Assembly (NCBI RefSeq): GCF_021044685.1
Contig: NZ_CP088014.1
Span: 2,466,001-2,530,000, forward strand
Source: Bradyrhizobium daqingense
Lineage (GTDB): Bacteria; Pseudomonadota; Alphaproteobacteria; Rhizobiales; Xanthobacteraceae
Length of the DNA stretch: 64,000 bases
Reading direction: 5' to 3'
Shown: positions 46,046-56,483 of the stretch, piece after piece
Layout: every line of letters starts with the position of its first letter
How positions within the stretch are numbered: the first letter of the stretch is position 1
Translations under genes and position numbers: made by a program
The notes under the pieces: generated by a model
Database searches by the model: none
The model's input: the letters and a program-made list of their open reading frames with translations, nothing else
Told to the model about the DNA's origin: nothing

Positions 46046-46102
46046 TTAACCGTAATCGATTCAAGCCTTTGCAATTCGGTTAAGGAGGCGTTAATGTTTT
46101 AA
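46046..46102 (+). promoter_or_regulatory. Leader with TTAACCG inverted repeat and a two-codon ORF behind a strong ribosome site
   Basis: TTAACCG (46046-46052) and CGGTTAA (46077-46083) are exact inverted arms. Directly after, AAGGAGG (46083-46089) precedes ATG TTT TAA at 46094-46102, a complete minimal ORF (Met-Phe-stop) in a different frame from the gene that starts at 46137. It may be a regulatory leader or a chance leftover. Confidence 0.35.
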
Positions 46103-46136
46103 ACTCGCGGAAGTTGCTGGATGAGTGGAGTATCAG

Positions 46137-46862
46137 ATGGAATCCCGGGCCGAGCCGCGCGCTCCGCTGTTGATGCGGGGGGCAGGGATTTTTGATCGGG
46201 TCGACTACAGGCTCATCGAAACTCCGGAAGACAAAGACCGCCTCTATCAAATGCGCTATCGCGCTTATCTGCACGGCGGATTGATCCTGCCGTCCGAGAC
46301 GCGTCGCGTCAGCGACCGCTATGACGATGCGCCGAACGCCTGGACGTTCGGGATACACGTCGATGGCGAGCTCTGCAGCTCCGTCCGCCTGCACATCCTG
46401 ACGTCGGACCAGCGCATGTCCTATGCGACCGAGCTGTTCGGCGACGTGCTTCACCCCCGTCTCGACCGCGGCGAGGTTTTCGTCGATCCGGCGCGCTTCG
46501 TTGCCGATCCGGAGCAGGCCCGTCGGTTTCCGGAGCTGCCCTACGTCACCCTGCGCCTTGCCTATCTGGCTTGCGACCACTTCAACGCGGACACCGGGCT
46601 CGCGCAGGTCCGGGCGGAGCATCAGGCGTTCTACCGCCGGGTCTTCCTGCACGAGGCGATCACGGAGCCGCGTTCGTTCCCGAACGTGCTGAAGCCGGTC
46701 GCCTTGATGGCTTCCGATTTCCGCAGCCTGCGCGAGCGGGTCCTGACCCGCTTCCCGATCATGCGCTCGAGCGCCTTCGAGCGGCGCATGCTGTTCGACC
46801 GTGCGAACGTGCGCAACGCGGTGCAGCGCCCGGTGCTCGTCGCAAGTACGGCGCAGGCCTGA
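46137..46862 (+). CDS. FeeM-like N-acyl amino acid synthase (GNAT/autoinducer-synthase fold)
   Basis: This 241-residue protein has the N-terminal pattern DKDRLYQMRYRAYLHGGLI, then SDRYDDAPNAWTFGIHVDGELCSSVRLH and a central EVFVDPARFVADPEQARRFPELP. This is the layout of N-acyl amino acid synthases (FeeM) and distantly acyl-homoserine-lactone synthases, which take an acyl group from acyl-ACP. I use ATG 46137 behind GTGGAG; GTG 46125 is possible. It lies between the GGDEF-EAL gene and pal. The product, if any, is unknown. Confidence 0.72.
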   Translation: MESRAEPRAPLLMRGAGIFDRVDYRLIETPEDKDRLYQMRYRAYLHGGLILPSETRRVSDRYDDAPNAWTFGIHVDGELCSSVRLHILTSDQRMSYATELFGDVLHPRLDRGEVFVDPARFVADPEQARRFPELPYVTLRLAYLACDHFNADTGLAQVRAEHQAFYRRVFLHEAITEPRSFPNVLKPVALMASDFRSLRERVLTRFPIMRSSAFERRMLFDRANVRNAVQRPVLVASTAQA

Positions 46863-47055
46863 AGGTCGGCCCGCAATTTTGCCTCCAACCGACCCGTGCG
46901 GCCGGCGACGCAGACGAGATCGGCCCAAATTTCCAGCAAACGCCGGGGTTTTTGCCGGCCATGCGACTTGCCTTCACCCTCGCGCCACATTTACAACCCA
47001 TTAACCATGGCGTTTGCTTTTCGCTGGTTGGGGGCATTTGAGCGGCTGAGGCAAG

Positions 47056-47077
47056 GTTCCGTCAAGGTTGACGGAAC
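47056..47077. promoter_or_regulatory. Perfect inverted repeat upstream of pal
   Basis: GTTCCGTCAA (47056-47065) and TTGACGGAAC (47068-47077) form 10-bp perfect arms around a GG centre, 66 bases before the pal start codon. The tight spacer suits a dimeric repressor or activator site more than an RNA hairpin. Confidence 0.5.
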
Positions 47078-47142
47078 GTTCGCTTAACCAACCCCCTGTA
47101 GACCGGACAGCAGTGGACTAACGCGAGCGTGGAGGCTCCGGA

Positions 47143-47631
47143 ATGAAACATCCTATGCGTATCCTCCAGGGATTGAAGCTGGTCGCGGTACTTGCCGTCG
47201 CGCTGTCGATGGGCGCCTGCGCCAACAAGAATGCTGCGACGGATGCGATGGCCAACGCGGCGACGCCGGGCAGCCAGCAGGACTTCGTGGTCAACGTCGG
47301 CGATCGCGTGTTCTTCGAAAGCGACCAGACCGATCTGACCCCGCAGGCCATCGTGACCCTGGAGAAGCAGGCGCAGTGGCTCCAGACCTATCCGCGCTAC
47401 AGCTTCACCATCGAAGGCCATGCCGACGAGCGCGGCACCCGCGAATACAACATCGCCCTCGGCGCTCGCAGAGCCCAGTCGGTGCGTTCGTTCCTCGCCT
47501 CGCGCGGCATCGATCCGAACCGCATGCGCACGATCTCCTACGGCAAGGAGAGGCCGGTCGCTGTCTGTAACGACATCTCCTGCTGGTCGCAGAACCGGCG
47601 CGCCGTCACCGTCTTGAACGCGAGCTCCTGA
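47143..47631 (+). CDS. pal: Peptidoglycan-associated lipoprotein Pal
   Basis: This 162-residue outer-membrane lipoprotein has a signal peptide with lipobox SMGAC (Cys26) and a C-terminal OmpA-like peptidoglycan-binding domain: DRVFFESDQTDLTPQA, FTIEGHADERGTREYN and GARRAQSVRSFLASRGI. It binds TolB and the cell wall. It follows the FeeM-like gene by 280 bases with its own upstream region, rather than directly following tolB. Confidence 0.95.
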   Translation: MKHPMRILQGLKLVAVLAVALSMGACANKNAATDAMANAATPGSQQDFVVNVGDRVFFESDQTDLTPQAIVTLEKQAQWLQTYPRYSFTIEGHADERGTREYNIALGARRAQSVRSFLASRGIDPNRMRTISYGKERPVAVCNDISCWSQNRRAVTVLNASS

Positions 47632-47689
47632 GGCTCAGTCAGGTCCTGACGATCAGTCAGCCGCCGTTCATCTTCACAAACCGATTATG

Positions 47690-47718
47690 CCGGCGCCCTC
47701 TCGGGCGCCGGTTTCGTT
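47690..47718 (+). terminator. Rho-independent terminator after pal
   Basis: A perfect 9-bp GC stem CCGGCGCCC/GGGCGCCGG with loop TCTC is followed by TTTCGTTT. It separates pal from cpoB and suggests that at least part of the transcript stops here. Confidence 0.75.
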
Positions 47719-47836
47719 TCAGCATTCTGTGACAGAAACCCCTTGGTACCAGTCACATTTTTGGCGTACTCCACTTCGATGTGTGGCGCCACGAATGTTC
47801 CGTCGCAGGCCATTTCGCTTTTGTCGTCAGGGCAAG

Positions 47837-48916
47837 ATGTCATCCAGATTTAAGGTCTTTACCGGCACCGTGGCGACCGCCGCGCTGCTGTCCTTGTGCT
47901 CGCCCGCGCTTGCGCAATCGATCTTTGCGCAGTCCGATGATGCCGATCCCGAGATGCGGATCGAGCGGCTGGAGAACCAGCTGCGCCAGCTCACCGGCCA
48001 GAACGAAGAGCTGCAATATCGCAATCGCCAGCTCGAAGAGCGGCTGCGGGCGCTCGAAGGCGGTGCACAAGCCGCGCCCGGACAGGCGCCCAGCGTCGCG
48101 GCGATGCCACCCGCCCAGATCGGGCCAGGCCAAGTCGCCCCGGGTTATCGTCAGCAGCAGCCGCAACAGCAGGCCGTGCAGCCGAACTACGAACAGCCGC
48201 AGATCGCCGCGCCCGCGCCGATCGTGCAGGAGCAGCCGGCGCCCGGCGCCCCCGGCACGCGCCGTCGCGGTGATGCCTTCGATCCGAACCAGAACCCGAA
48301 CGCGCCTGGCGCGCCGCGTGCGCTCGGCGGCGGCCAGCAGCCGATGTCGGCGGGAGCCCCCATTGGCGCGCCCGGCGGCCGCGGCGCCGGCGAGCCGCTC
48401 GATCTCGCCAACACCAGCCCCCGCTATCAGCAGCAGGCTGCTCCTCCGGCCGCGCAGCCCGGCTATCCGCCGGCCCAATCCGGCTATCCCGCGCCGTCCG
48501 GCGGCGCCGGCCTGACGACGCTGCCGCCCTCGGCGACGCCGCGCGACGAGTTCGATCTCGGCATCGGCTACATGCAGCGCAAGGACTATGCGCTCGCCGA
48601 GCAGACCATGAAGAATTTCGCGCAGAAATACCCGAGCGATCCGCTGCTCGGCGACGCGCAATACTGGCTCGGCGAGAGCTACTTCCAGCGCCAGCAATAT
48701 CGCGACTCCGCGGAAGCCTTCCTCGCCGTCACCACCAAATACGAGAAATCGGCCAAGGCGCCGGACGCGCTGCTGCGGCTCGGCCAGTCGCTCGCCGCCC
48801 TCAAGGAGAAGGAGGCCGCCTGCGCCGCCTTCGGCGAGATCGGCCGCAAATATCCGCGCGCCTCCGCCGGCGTCAAAGCCGCGGTCGACCGCGAGCAGAA
48901 GCGGGTGAAGTGCTGA
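47837..48916 (+). CDS. cpoB: Tol-Pal cell division coordinator CpoB (YbgF)
   Basis: This 359-residue periplasmic protein has a signal peptide (cleavage near ALA-Q at 26/27), a coiled coil (about 36-72, MRIERLENQLRQLTGQNEEL), a long Pro/Gln/Ala/Gly-rich linker (about 75-230), and C-terminal tetratricopeptide repeats (from DEFDLGIGYMQRKDYALAEQ). CpoB binds TolA and coordinates outer-membrane constriction with septal wall synthesis. ATG 47837 is used; the longer frame adds an unlikely leader. The linker is longer than in Escherichia coli. Confidence 0.9.
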   Translation: MSSRFKVFTGTVATAALLSLCSPALAQSIFAQSDDADPEMRIERLENQLRQLTGQNEELQYRNRQLEERLRALEGGAQAAPGQAPSVAAMPPAQIGPGQVAPGYRQQQPQQQAVQPNYEQPQIAAPAPIVQEQPAPGAPGTRRRGDAFDPNQNPNAPGAPRALGGGQQPMSAGAPIGAPGGRGAGEPLDLANTSPRYQQQAAPPAAQPGYPPAQSGYPAPSGGAGLTTLPPSATPRDEFDLGIGYMQRKDYALAEQTMKNFAQKYPSDPLLGDAQYWLGESYFQRQQYRDSAEAFLAVTTKYEKSAKAPDALLRLGQSLAALKEKEAACAAFGEIGRKYPRASAGVKAAVDREQKRVKC

Positions 48917-48982
48917 CGCCCGCGTCCGGGTCCTGACAATGCGGATGGTGCTGCGCTAAACATCGCGGACCATCCGCCGCTG

Positions 48983-50053
48983 ATGCCGGGCCGCGTCATG
49001 TCAGAGGACGACAATTCACCCATCTCCGCGCGCGAGGCGAGGCGGCTCTTCGCCGGCCTGAAGGCTGCGCCGGCGCTGGTGCTCGCGGTCTCCGGCGGGC
49101 CCGACTCGGTCGCGCTGATGTGGCTCGCGGCGCGCTGGCGGCGCGCTCTTGCGCGCGGCCCTGAGCTCACCGTCGTCACCGTCGATCACGGCTTGCGCCC
49201 GGAAGCGGCCCGCGAGGCACGCGAGGTCAAGCGCCTGGCAACTGAACTCGGACTGCCGCACCGGACCCTGCGCTGGCGTGGTGCAAAGCCGAAGACCGGG
49301 CTTCCCGCCGCAGCCCGCGAGGCCCGCTACCGCCTGCTCGCCCAAGCCGCGCGGGCCGTGGGCGCCAGCCACGTGCTGACCGCGCACACCCGGGACGACC
49401 AGGCCGAGACCGTGTTGATGCGCATGCTCAGGGGCAGCGGGCTTGGCGGGCTGTCGGCGATGGCCGGCGTCAGCCAGCGCGACGGCATCGTGCTGGCGCG
49501 GCCGCTGCTCGATGTTCCCAAGGCGCAACTGATCGCGACGCTGAAGCGGGCGAAGCTCGGCTTTGCCGACGACCCCACCAACCGCGACACCGCCTTCACC
49601 CGGCCGCGGTTGCGCGCGCTGCTGCCGCTGCTCGCAGCCGAGGGCGGCGATGCCCGCACGCTGGTGCGGCTCGCGGCAAGGCTGGCGCGCGCCAATGCAG
49701 CGGTCGAGGTGCTGGCCGATGGCGCCGAGCGCTTCTTGCGCTTGCGGGATCGCGACGTTGCGCCGCAGGTGGGGATTCGAAGCTTCGAGGCCTCGGCTTT
49801 TGCCGCTCTGCCGGAGGAGGTTCGCTTGCGGCTGCTGCTGCGGGCCATCGACGCGCTCGGGCACGAGGGGCCCGCGGAACTCGGCAAGGTCGAAAACCTG
49901 ATGTCTACGCTCGACCGGGCGATGGCCGGTCCCGGAGCGGCCGCAAATGGCCGGCCGGTCCTGAAGCAGACCCTCGCGGGAGCCTTGATCAGCCTGGCCG
50001 GCGGGCGTATCCAGATTGCGCCGGCGCCGGCCCGCCGGCGCAAAGGCAGATAA
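48983..50053 (+). CDS. tilS: tRNA(Ile)-lysidine synthetase TilS
   Basis: This 356-residue PP-loop ATPase modifies the anticodon cytidine of tRNA-Ile(CAU) to lysidine, letting it read AUA. The PP-loop SGGPDS is at residues 37-42, and TVDHGLRPEAAREA, ARYRLL, LTAHTRDDQAETVLMRMLRG and NRDTAFTRPRLR follow as expected. An alternative in-frame ATG is at 48998. It lies directly before ftsH, a widely kept bacterial order. Confidence 0.94.
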   Translation: MPGRVMSEDDNSPISAREARRLFAGLKAAPALVLAVSGGPDSVALMWLAARWRRALARGPELTVVTVDHGLRPEAAREAREVKRLATELGLPHRTLRWRGAKPKTGLPAAAREARYRLLAQAARAVGASHVLTAHTRDDQAETVLMRMLRGSGLGGLSAMAGVSQRDGIVLARPLLDVPKAQLIATLKRAKLGFADDPTNRDTAFTRPRLRALLPLLAAEGGDARTLVRLAARLARANAAVEVLADGAERFLRLRDRDVAPQVGIRSFEASAFAALPEEVRLRLLLRAIDALGHEGPAELGKVENLMSTLDRAMAGPGAAANGRPVLKQTLAGALISLAGGRIQIAPAPARRRKGR

Positions 50054-50168
50054 GCGCGAAACGGGCGGATCATGACACCGGCCAATTCGAATCCGCGCCG
50101 TCAGGCCACCTTAACCAGGCAGGAGAAACCCCGGTTTCGGCGCCATTATTTCAGCGGGAATCGCGGTA

Positions 50169-50227
50169 AGATGGGATAAATAGTCCCATCTCGTTCCCTT
50201 GGCAGCGACCGGGGCGGCACCTAAATT
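50169..50227 (+). promoter_or_regulatory. ftsH promoter with an adjacent inverted repeat
   Basis: TTGGCA (50199-50204), a 17-base spacer and TAAATT (50222-50227) form a good housekeeping-type promoter, about 100 bases before the ftsH ATG; CTTGGC also fits a heat-shock -35. Immediately upstream an inverted repeat AGATGGGA (50169-50176) / TCCCATCT (50184-50191) with a TAAATAG centre could be an operator. Confidence 0.6.
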
Positions 50228-50329
50228 GTATGCGTCTAACGATGAGGATTCCTTGGGATTTCCTCGCACTGAGCCAATCAACTTGCCCAAGGATCAGGCC
50301 GCGATCCGCGCGACCACGAAGGAAGATCG

Positions 50330-52252
<1,923 letters not shown>

Positions 52253-52275
52253 GCTCCACGCGGCAGGTCAAATTG

Positions 52276-52303
52276 AAAACGCGGCGGCAACGCCGCGTTT
52301 TTT
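52276..52303 (+). terminator. Rho-independent terminator after ftsH
   Basis: AAAACGCGGCG and CGCCGCGTTTT form an 11-bp stem with loop GCAA, ending in a run of six T. The rest of the gap to 52512 shows no gene I can support. Confidence 0.9.
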
Positions 52304-52512
52304 GTGGGCTGATCGCATTGTGCTCAATGCTCTCGTGCGCGTCGCCCTTGCGACGTGGTGCAATGCAGAGCCGGGGCCCATGCAGCAGCGGGGGGTGTGC
52401 GGCCTTCTGGCTCCCGGCTCTGCACAGCAACGCTGGCGCGTTGCAGCGCGTCCGGGCCACGAGAGGAAGGCACGATGCTCAATTACGCAAAGCGCCGTTC
52501 CCCTACGATGCC

Positions 52513-53376
52513 TCATTTCGCCGATGCTGCTGGCATCTGGCGCTCAAGAAAACGCAGCACATCCTCATTGAACTGCTCGGGGTCCTGCAAAAACGAGAAG
52601 TGGCTGACCTCGGGCTGGATCAAGAGGCCGGCCGCCGGAATGTTCGCCGCCATGAATTCGGTGTTCTCGCGCTTGATCGCTTCGTCATGATCGCCATCGA
52701 CGATCCAGGTCGGGACCTTGATCGTCGCGAGGTCGGACGCGGTCCATTTCGGCTGGCTCTCCCACATCTTGGTGATGTCGGCGACGAAGCTCTTGTATTC
52801 GGTCGGGGTCGGTGAGAGGCGCTTATACTCCTCGCCGGCCCTGGCGATGTAGGCGTTGAACACGTCGCTCGTCGCGATGTCCGCAACACCCGACGGATCC
52901 GAGTTCGCCGCGAAGGCGAACAGCCTGCTCACTCGCTCTGGATGCTTCATCGCGATGTCGAGGCCGATGATCGCGCCGTCGCTCCAGCCCACGATCGCAG
53001 CCTTGCTGATCTTGAGATGATCGAGCAGCCCAATCACGTCCGAGGCCATCAGATCGTAGCTGTAGGGCTCCTGGTTGCGGCTGCTGCGCCCATGGCCGCG
53101 GCTTTCCATGACGATGACCTGATAATGCCGTTGCAGCGCGCGGACCTGGTGGCCCCAATAATTGGCGTTGGCAAGACCACCATGCAGCAATAGCACCGGT
53201 TGTCCACGGCCGAACACCGCGTACCAGATCTTGACTCCATTGATGGGCGCCAATCCGCTCTGGGCGGCCTTGGGCAAAGCCGGCGTCGGCGGCAGGCTCA
53301 GCCATCGCGGCGCCGCGTGCAGCGTGCCCATCGAGACCATCACGGCAAGCGCGATGACGAGATTGCGAACCCGCAT
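52513..53376 (-). CDS. Secreted alpha/beta hydrolase
   Basis: This 287-residue protein has a signal peptide (residues 1-22, VIALAVMVSMGTLHA) and an alpha/beta-hydrolase fold: oxyanion region LLLHGGLANANYWG, nucleophile in GWSDG, acid in TWIVDGDHDEAI and the histidine in QPEVSHFSF. It is of the general lipase/esterase or haloperoxidase-like type. The N-terminal signal is the useful detail: it probably acts in the periplasm. The gene is alone on the minus strand. Confidence 0.87.
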   Translation of the reverse strand: MRVRNLVIALAVMVSMGTLHAAPRWLSLPPTPALPKAAQSGLAPINGVKIWYAVFGRGQPVLLLHGGLANANYWGHQVRALQRHYQVIVMESRGHGRSSRNQEPYSYDLMASDVIGLLDHLKISKAAIVGWSDGAIIGLDIAMKHPERVSRLFAFAANSDPSGVADIATSDVFNAYIARAGEEYKRLSPTPTEYKSFVADITKMWESQPKWTASDLATIKVPTWIVDGDHDEAIKRENTEFMAANIPAAGLLIQPEVSHFSFLQDPEQFNEDVLRFLERQMPAASAK

Positions 53377-53543
53377 GAGACCCTCCTGTTCGACCCCTGG
53401 ATATTACCGCATGGCGAGGCGGGTGCGTCGCGTCGCGACATAGTCCGCTACGAGAAGCCTCTTGATCTCCATTTGCCGCGCGGGCGGAGCGACATGTTAT
53501 TCTAAGCCATAGTATCTATAGTGATTGTCCAGGAGACCGAATC

Positions 53544-55271
53544 ATGATTCCTCGAGATCGGTTTCGCAGCCTCTTTCATAAATACTTGCTCGCGCTTTTC
53601 GTGGCTGTCGCAACCCCGCTGGCTTTTAATGGCGTTATCGAAGGGTGGTTCGGCTATCGCGATCAGCGCGCGAGGCTCGACCAGTGGCTTGGTCTCCAGT
53701 CGGCATCAGCGGCCGCGGAAATCCACGATTTCATCCACGGGATCACAACTCAGCTGGGCTGGCTGGTCCAGCTTCCGTGGACCGAGGAGCCCGATGAACG
53801 CCGGCGAACCGACGCGTTGCGCTTGCTTCGACAGGCGCCTGCCATCGCCAGTCTCACGCTCCTCGACGGCAATGGTCTGGAGCGTCTGTACGTCTCGCGG
53901 ATCGGCCTCAATCGAATTGAGAGCCGCGCGGACCGATCAGCCGATCCCGCCTTGGTTGGTGCCCGCGCAACTCAGATCTGGTTCAGCGACGTCAGCTACA
54001 ACAGAGGCTCCGAGCCGTACCTGACCGTTGCGACCGTCGGCAACCGGCCGGCTGCCGGCGCCGTCGTGGCCGAAGTCAACCTCAAGCTGATTTGGGACGT
54101 GGTCTCGGCGATCAAGTTTGGAAAAACCGGCTACGCCTTCATCCTGGACGGATCAGGCCGCCTGATCGCCCACCCAGACATCAGCCTCGTTCTGCGCGGG
54201 GCGGAAGAAGCAACCTCCAAACGTTTCCGGGCCGTGCGGGACGCGATAGGGCCGGGACGAGGTTTCGCTACGAGCCGGGATGCGCAAGGACACTATGTCG
54301 CTGCTAGCGCGGCTCCCGTACAGGGCACCGATTGGACAGTCGTGGTCGAGCAGCCGCTATCCGAAGCCTACGCGCCGATCTATGCCGCACTGTGGCGGAC
54401 AGCAATGCTTCTCACAATAAGCAGCCTACTCGCGGGGATTCTGGCCTATGCATTGGCGGACCGGATGACGGAGCCAATCAAATTGCTCGAGAAGGGCACG
54501 GAGAAGATTGGTGCCGGGTCGTTTGACCACCGCATCTCAATACACACCGGGGACGAGTTTCAGCGCCTTGCAGATAGTTTCAACAGAATGGCTTCCGAGT
54601 TGGAGCTGGCGCAGCAGCACCAGGAGCGCATAGCCAGGCTCAGGCGTTTTCTTGCCCCTCAGGTCGCCGATCTCGTCGATCGAGCCGGCGACGACAGTGT
54701 GCTGGACGGCCGCCGTACGGAAGTCGTCGTTGTCTTCTGCGATTTGAGAGGTTTCACCGCGTTTTCAGCAGGAGCTACGCCTGAAGAGGTCATGGGTGTC
54801 CTGTCGGAATATTATGAGAGCCTTGGCGGGGTCATCGCGAAATTCGAGGCAACGCTGGTCAACTTCTCTGGAGACGGGCTGATGGTTCTGGTGAACGCTC
54901 CCGTCCCGATCGAAGAGCCTGCTCTGAGAGCCATCGATCTCGCGGTCGACATGCAGAAGAACGTGCAAGCCCTCATCGCCGGCTGGCGATCCCGTGGCTA
55001 CCACGTTGGTTTCGGAATTGGTCTTGCCAGCGGCCCCGCGACGGTCGGCCGGATCGGCTACAAGGATCGGCTCGATTACACCGCCATTGGCAGCGTCGTG
55101 AATCTCGCGGCCCGACTGTGCGCATCTGCCGCAGACAAGGAAATTCTGATCGACGCCAAGGTCGCCGCCGACGTCAAGGGCAAGCGGCCCGTTGAGGAGC
55201 TTGGCGGGCGCAAAATCAAGGGATTTGACGAAGCCATTCCGGTCTTCGGGATATCCTTCCACTCTCTCTGA
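53544..55271 (+). CDS. Class III adenylate/guanylate cyclase with Cache sensor and HAMP
   Basis: This 575-residue membrane cyclase has a first transmembrane helix (about 13-33), a periplasmic Cache-type sensor (about 40-285), a second helix (TAMLLTISSLLAGILAYALA), a HAMP domain (about 310-365) and a C-terminal class III catalytic domain. Metal aspartates are in FCDLRGFT and FSGDGLMVL; DYTAIGSVVNLAARLC carries the transition-state residues. It should make cAMP in response to an external ligand. An orphan ABC-type binding protein gene follows 102 bases later. Confidence 0.9.
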   Translation: MIPRDRFRSLFHKYLLALFVAVATPLAFNGVIEGWFGYRDQRARLDQWLGLQSASAAAEIHDFIHGITTQLGWLVQLPWTEEPDERRRTDALRLLRQAPAIASLTLLDGNGLERLYVSRIGLNRIESRADRSADPALVGARATQIWFSDVSYNRGSEPYLTVATVGNRPAAGAVVAEVNLKLIWDVVSAIKFGKTGYAFILDGSGRLIAHPDISLVLRGAEEATSKRFRAVRDAIGPGRGFATSRDAQGHYVAASAAPVQGTDWTVVVEQPLSEAYAPIYAALWRTAMLLTISSLLAGILAYALADRMTEPIKLLEKGTEKIGAGSFDHRISIHTGDEFQRLADSFNRMASELELAQQHQERIARLRRFLAPQVADLVDRAGDDSVLDGRRTEVVVVFCDLRGFTAFSAGATPEEVMGVLSEYYESLGGVIAKFEATLVNFSGDGLMVLVNAPVPIEEPALRAIDLAVDMQKNVQALIAGWRSRGYHVGFGIGLASGPATVGRIGYKDRLDYTAIGSVVNLAARLCASAADKEILIDAKVAADVKGKRPVEELGGRKIKGFDEAIPVFGISFHSL

Positions 55272-55373
55272 TAGAGGCTGACGACCGGGTCGCCAAGGTC
55301 ATCCAGTTGGGGACTGCTCGAGCGTTCGGGGCTATGCTCTGCCAATCGGCTGACGGCAGCGGGTTCGTAGACC

Positions 55374-56396
55374 ATGAGGCGCGCCAACTCTCGAGCGGTA
55401 ATGCTGCGACGTCGCGTCAAGCGGCGCGATGTCCTGCTCTTGATGGCAGGCGTCGCGATGTCAACGACCAGATCGCATGCGCAGAAGCCCTCCATGCCGA
55501 TCATTGGCTATCTCTGTCCGGAGTCGCCCGAGCTATTTGCCAGCCGACTTCAGGCTTTCCACCAGGGACTGGGAGAAGCCGGCTTCGTCGAGGGCCGCAA
55601 TGTAAAGATCGAATTCCAATGGGCCGACGGACAATATTCCCGGTTACCTGCCTTGGCAGCCGATCTGGTTGCCCGCAATGTGGATGTCCTCGTGGCGCCT
55701 GGCGGCGCTCCCGTCGCACTTGCCGCGAAAGCTGCGAGCGCGACCAAGCCGATCGTTTTCGAGATGGGAGGCGACCCCGTCCAGCTCCACGTGGTCGACA
55801 GCCTGTCGCGGCCGGGCGGAAACATCACGGGGGTTTCGAGCCTGAGTGTCGACGTTTCGCCAAAGCGCCTTGAATTCATGCGCGACCTGGTACCCACGGC
55901 GACGAAACTGATGGTTGTCGTCAACCCGACAAGCCCGACCGCACAGTCACAATTGCAGAAGCTTCACGCAGCTGCAGCCACGCTGGGTGTTCGATTGGAA
56001 GTTTTGGGTGCAAGCAAGGAAGATGAATTCGAATCTGTGTTCGCTGCCGCGACCAGTGACGGGGCAGGTGGACTTGTGTTCACCTCCGACCCCTATTTTG
56101 CCTTTCGCAGCTCCCGGTTGGCTGCTCTCGCGATGAAGTATCGCGTGCCCGCGATCACGCAGACCCGGGACTTCCCCATTGCGGGAGGCTTGATGAGCTA
56201 TGGCGGAGATTTCATGCAGTCGCACCGGCGCGCGGGAATCTATGCCGGCCGGATCCTGTCGGGCGAGAAGCCTTCTGATCTTCCCGTCCAGCTCGTGACC
56301 AAGGTGGAGCTCGTGATCAACTTGAAGGCAGCCAAACTGCTAGGTCACCCGTTCTCCTCCGCATTCGTTGCCGGCGCAGATGAGGTGCTCGAGTAA
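55374..56396 (+). CDS. Orphan ABC-type substrate-binding protein (ABC_sub_bind family)
   Basis: This 340-residue protein has an Arg-rich Tat-like leader (RRRVKRRDVLLLMAG) with cleavage near SHAQ. The mature part matches the ABC_sub_bind/TrpX-like family: IIGYLCPESPELF, GFVEGRNVKIEFQWADGQYSRLP and a C-terminal NLKAAKLLGH. No permease or ATPase gene is near. It directly follows a Cache-domain adenylate cyclase, so it may feed ligand to that sensor, which is inference. Confidence 0.85.
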   Translation: MRRANSRAVMLRRRVKRRDVLLLMAGVAMSTTRSHAQKPSMPIIGYLCPESPELFASRLQAFHQGLGEAGFVEGRNVKIEFQWADGQYSRLPALAADLVARNVDVLVAPGGAPVALAAKAASATKPIVFEMGGDPVQLHVVDSLSRPGGNITGVSSLSVDVSPKRLEFMRDLVPTATKLMVVVNPTSPTAQSQLQKLHAAAATLGVRLEVLGASKEDEFESVFAAATSDGAGGLVFTSDPYFAFRSSRLAALAMKYRVPAITQTRDFPIAGGLMSYGGDFMQSHRRAGIYAGRILSGEKPSDLPVQLVTKVELVINLKAAKLLGHPFSSAFVAGADEVLE

Positions 56397-56483
56397 ACTG
56401 CGCTTCACAAGCGGTCGGAGAGCGTGCTCAAGTCCGCCTCACATCTCCAGGCGAACATCGCCTTTGAGAGGATAAGCCGCGCC

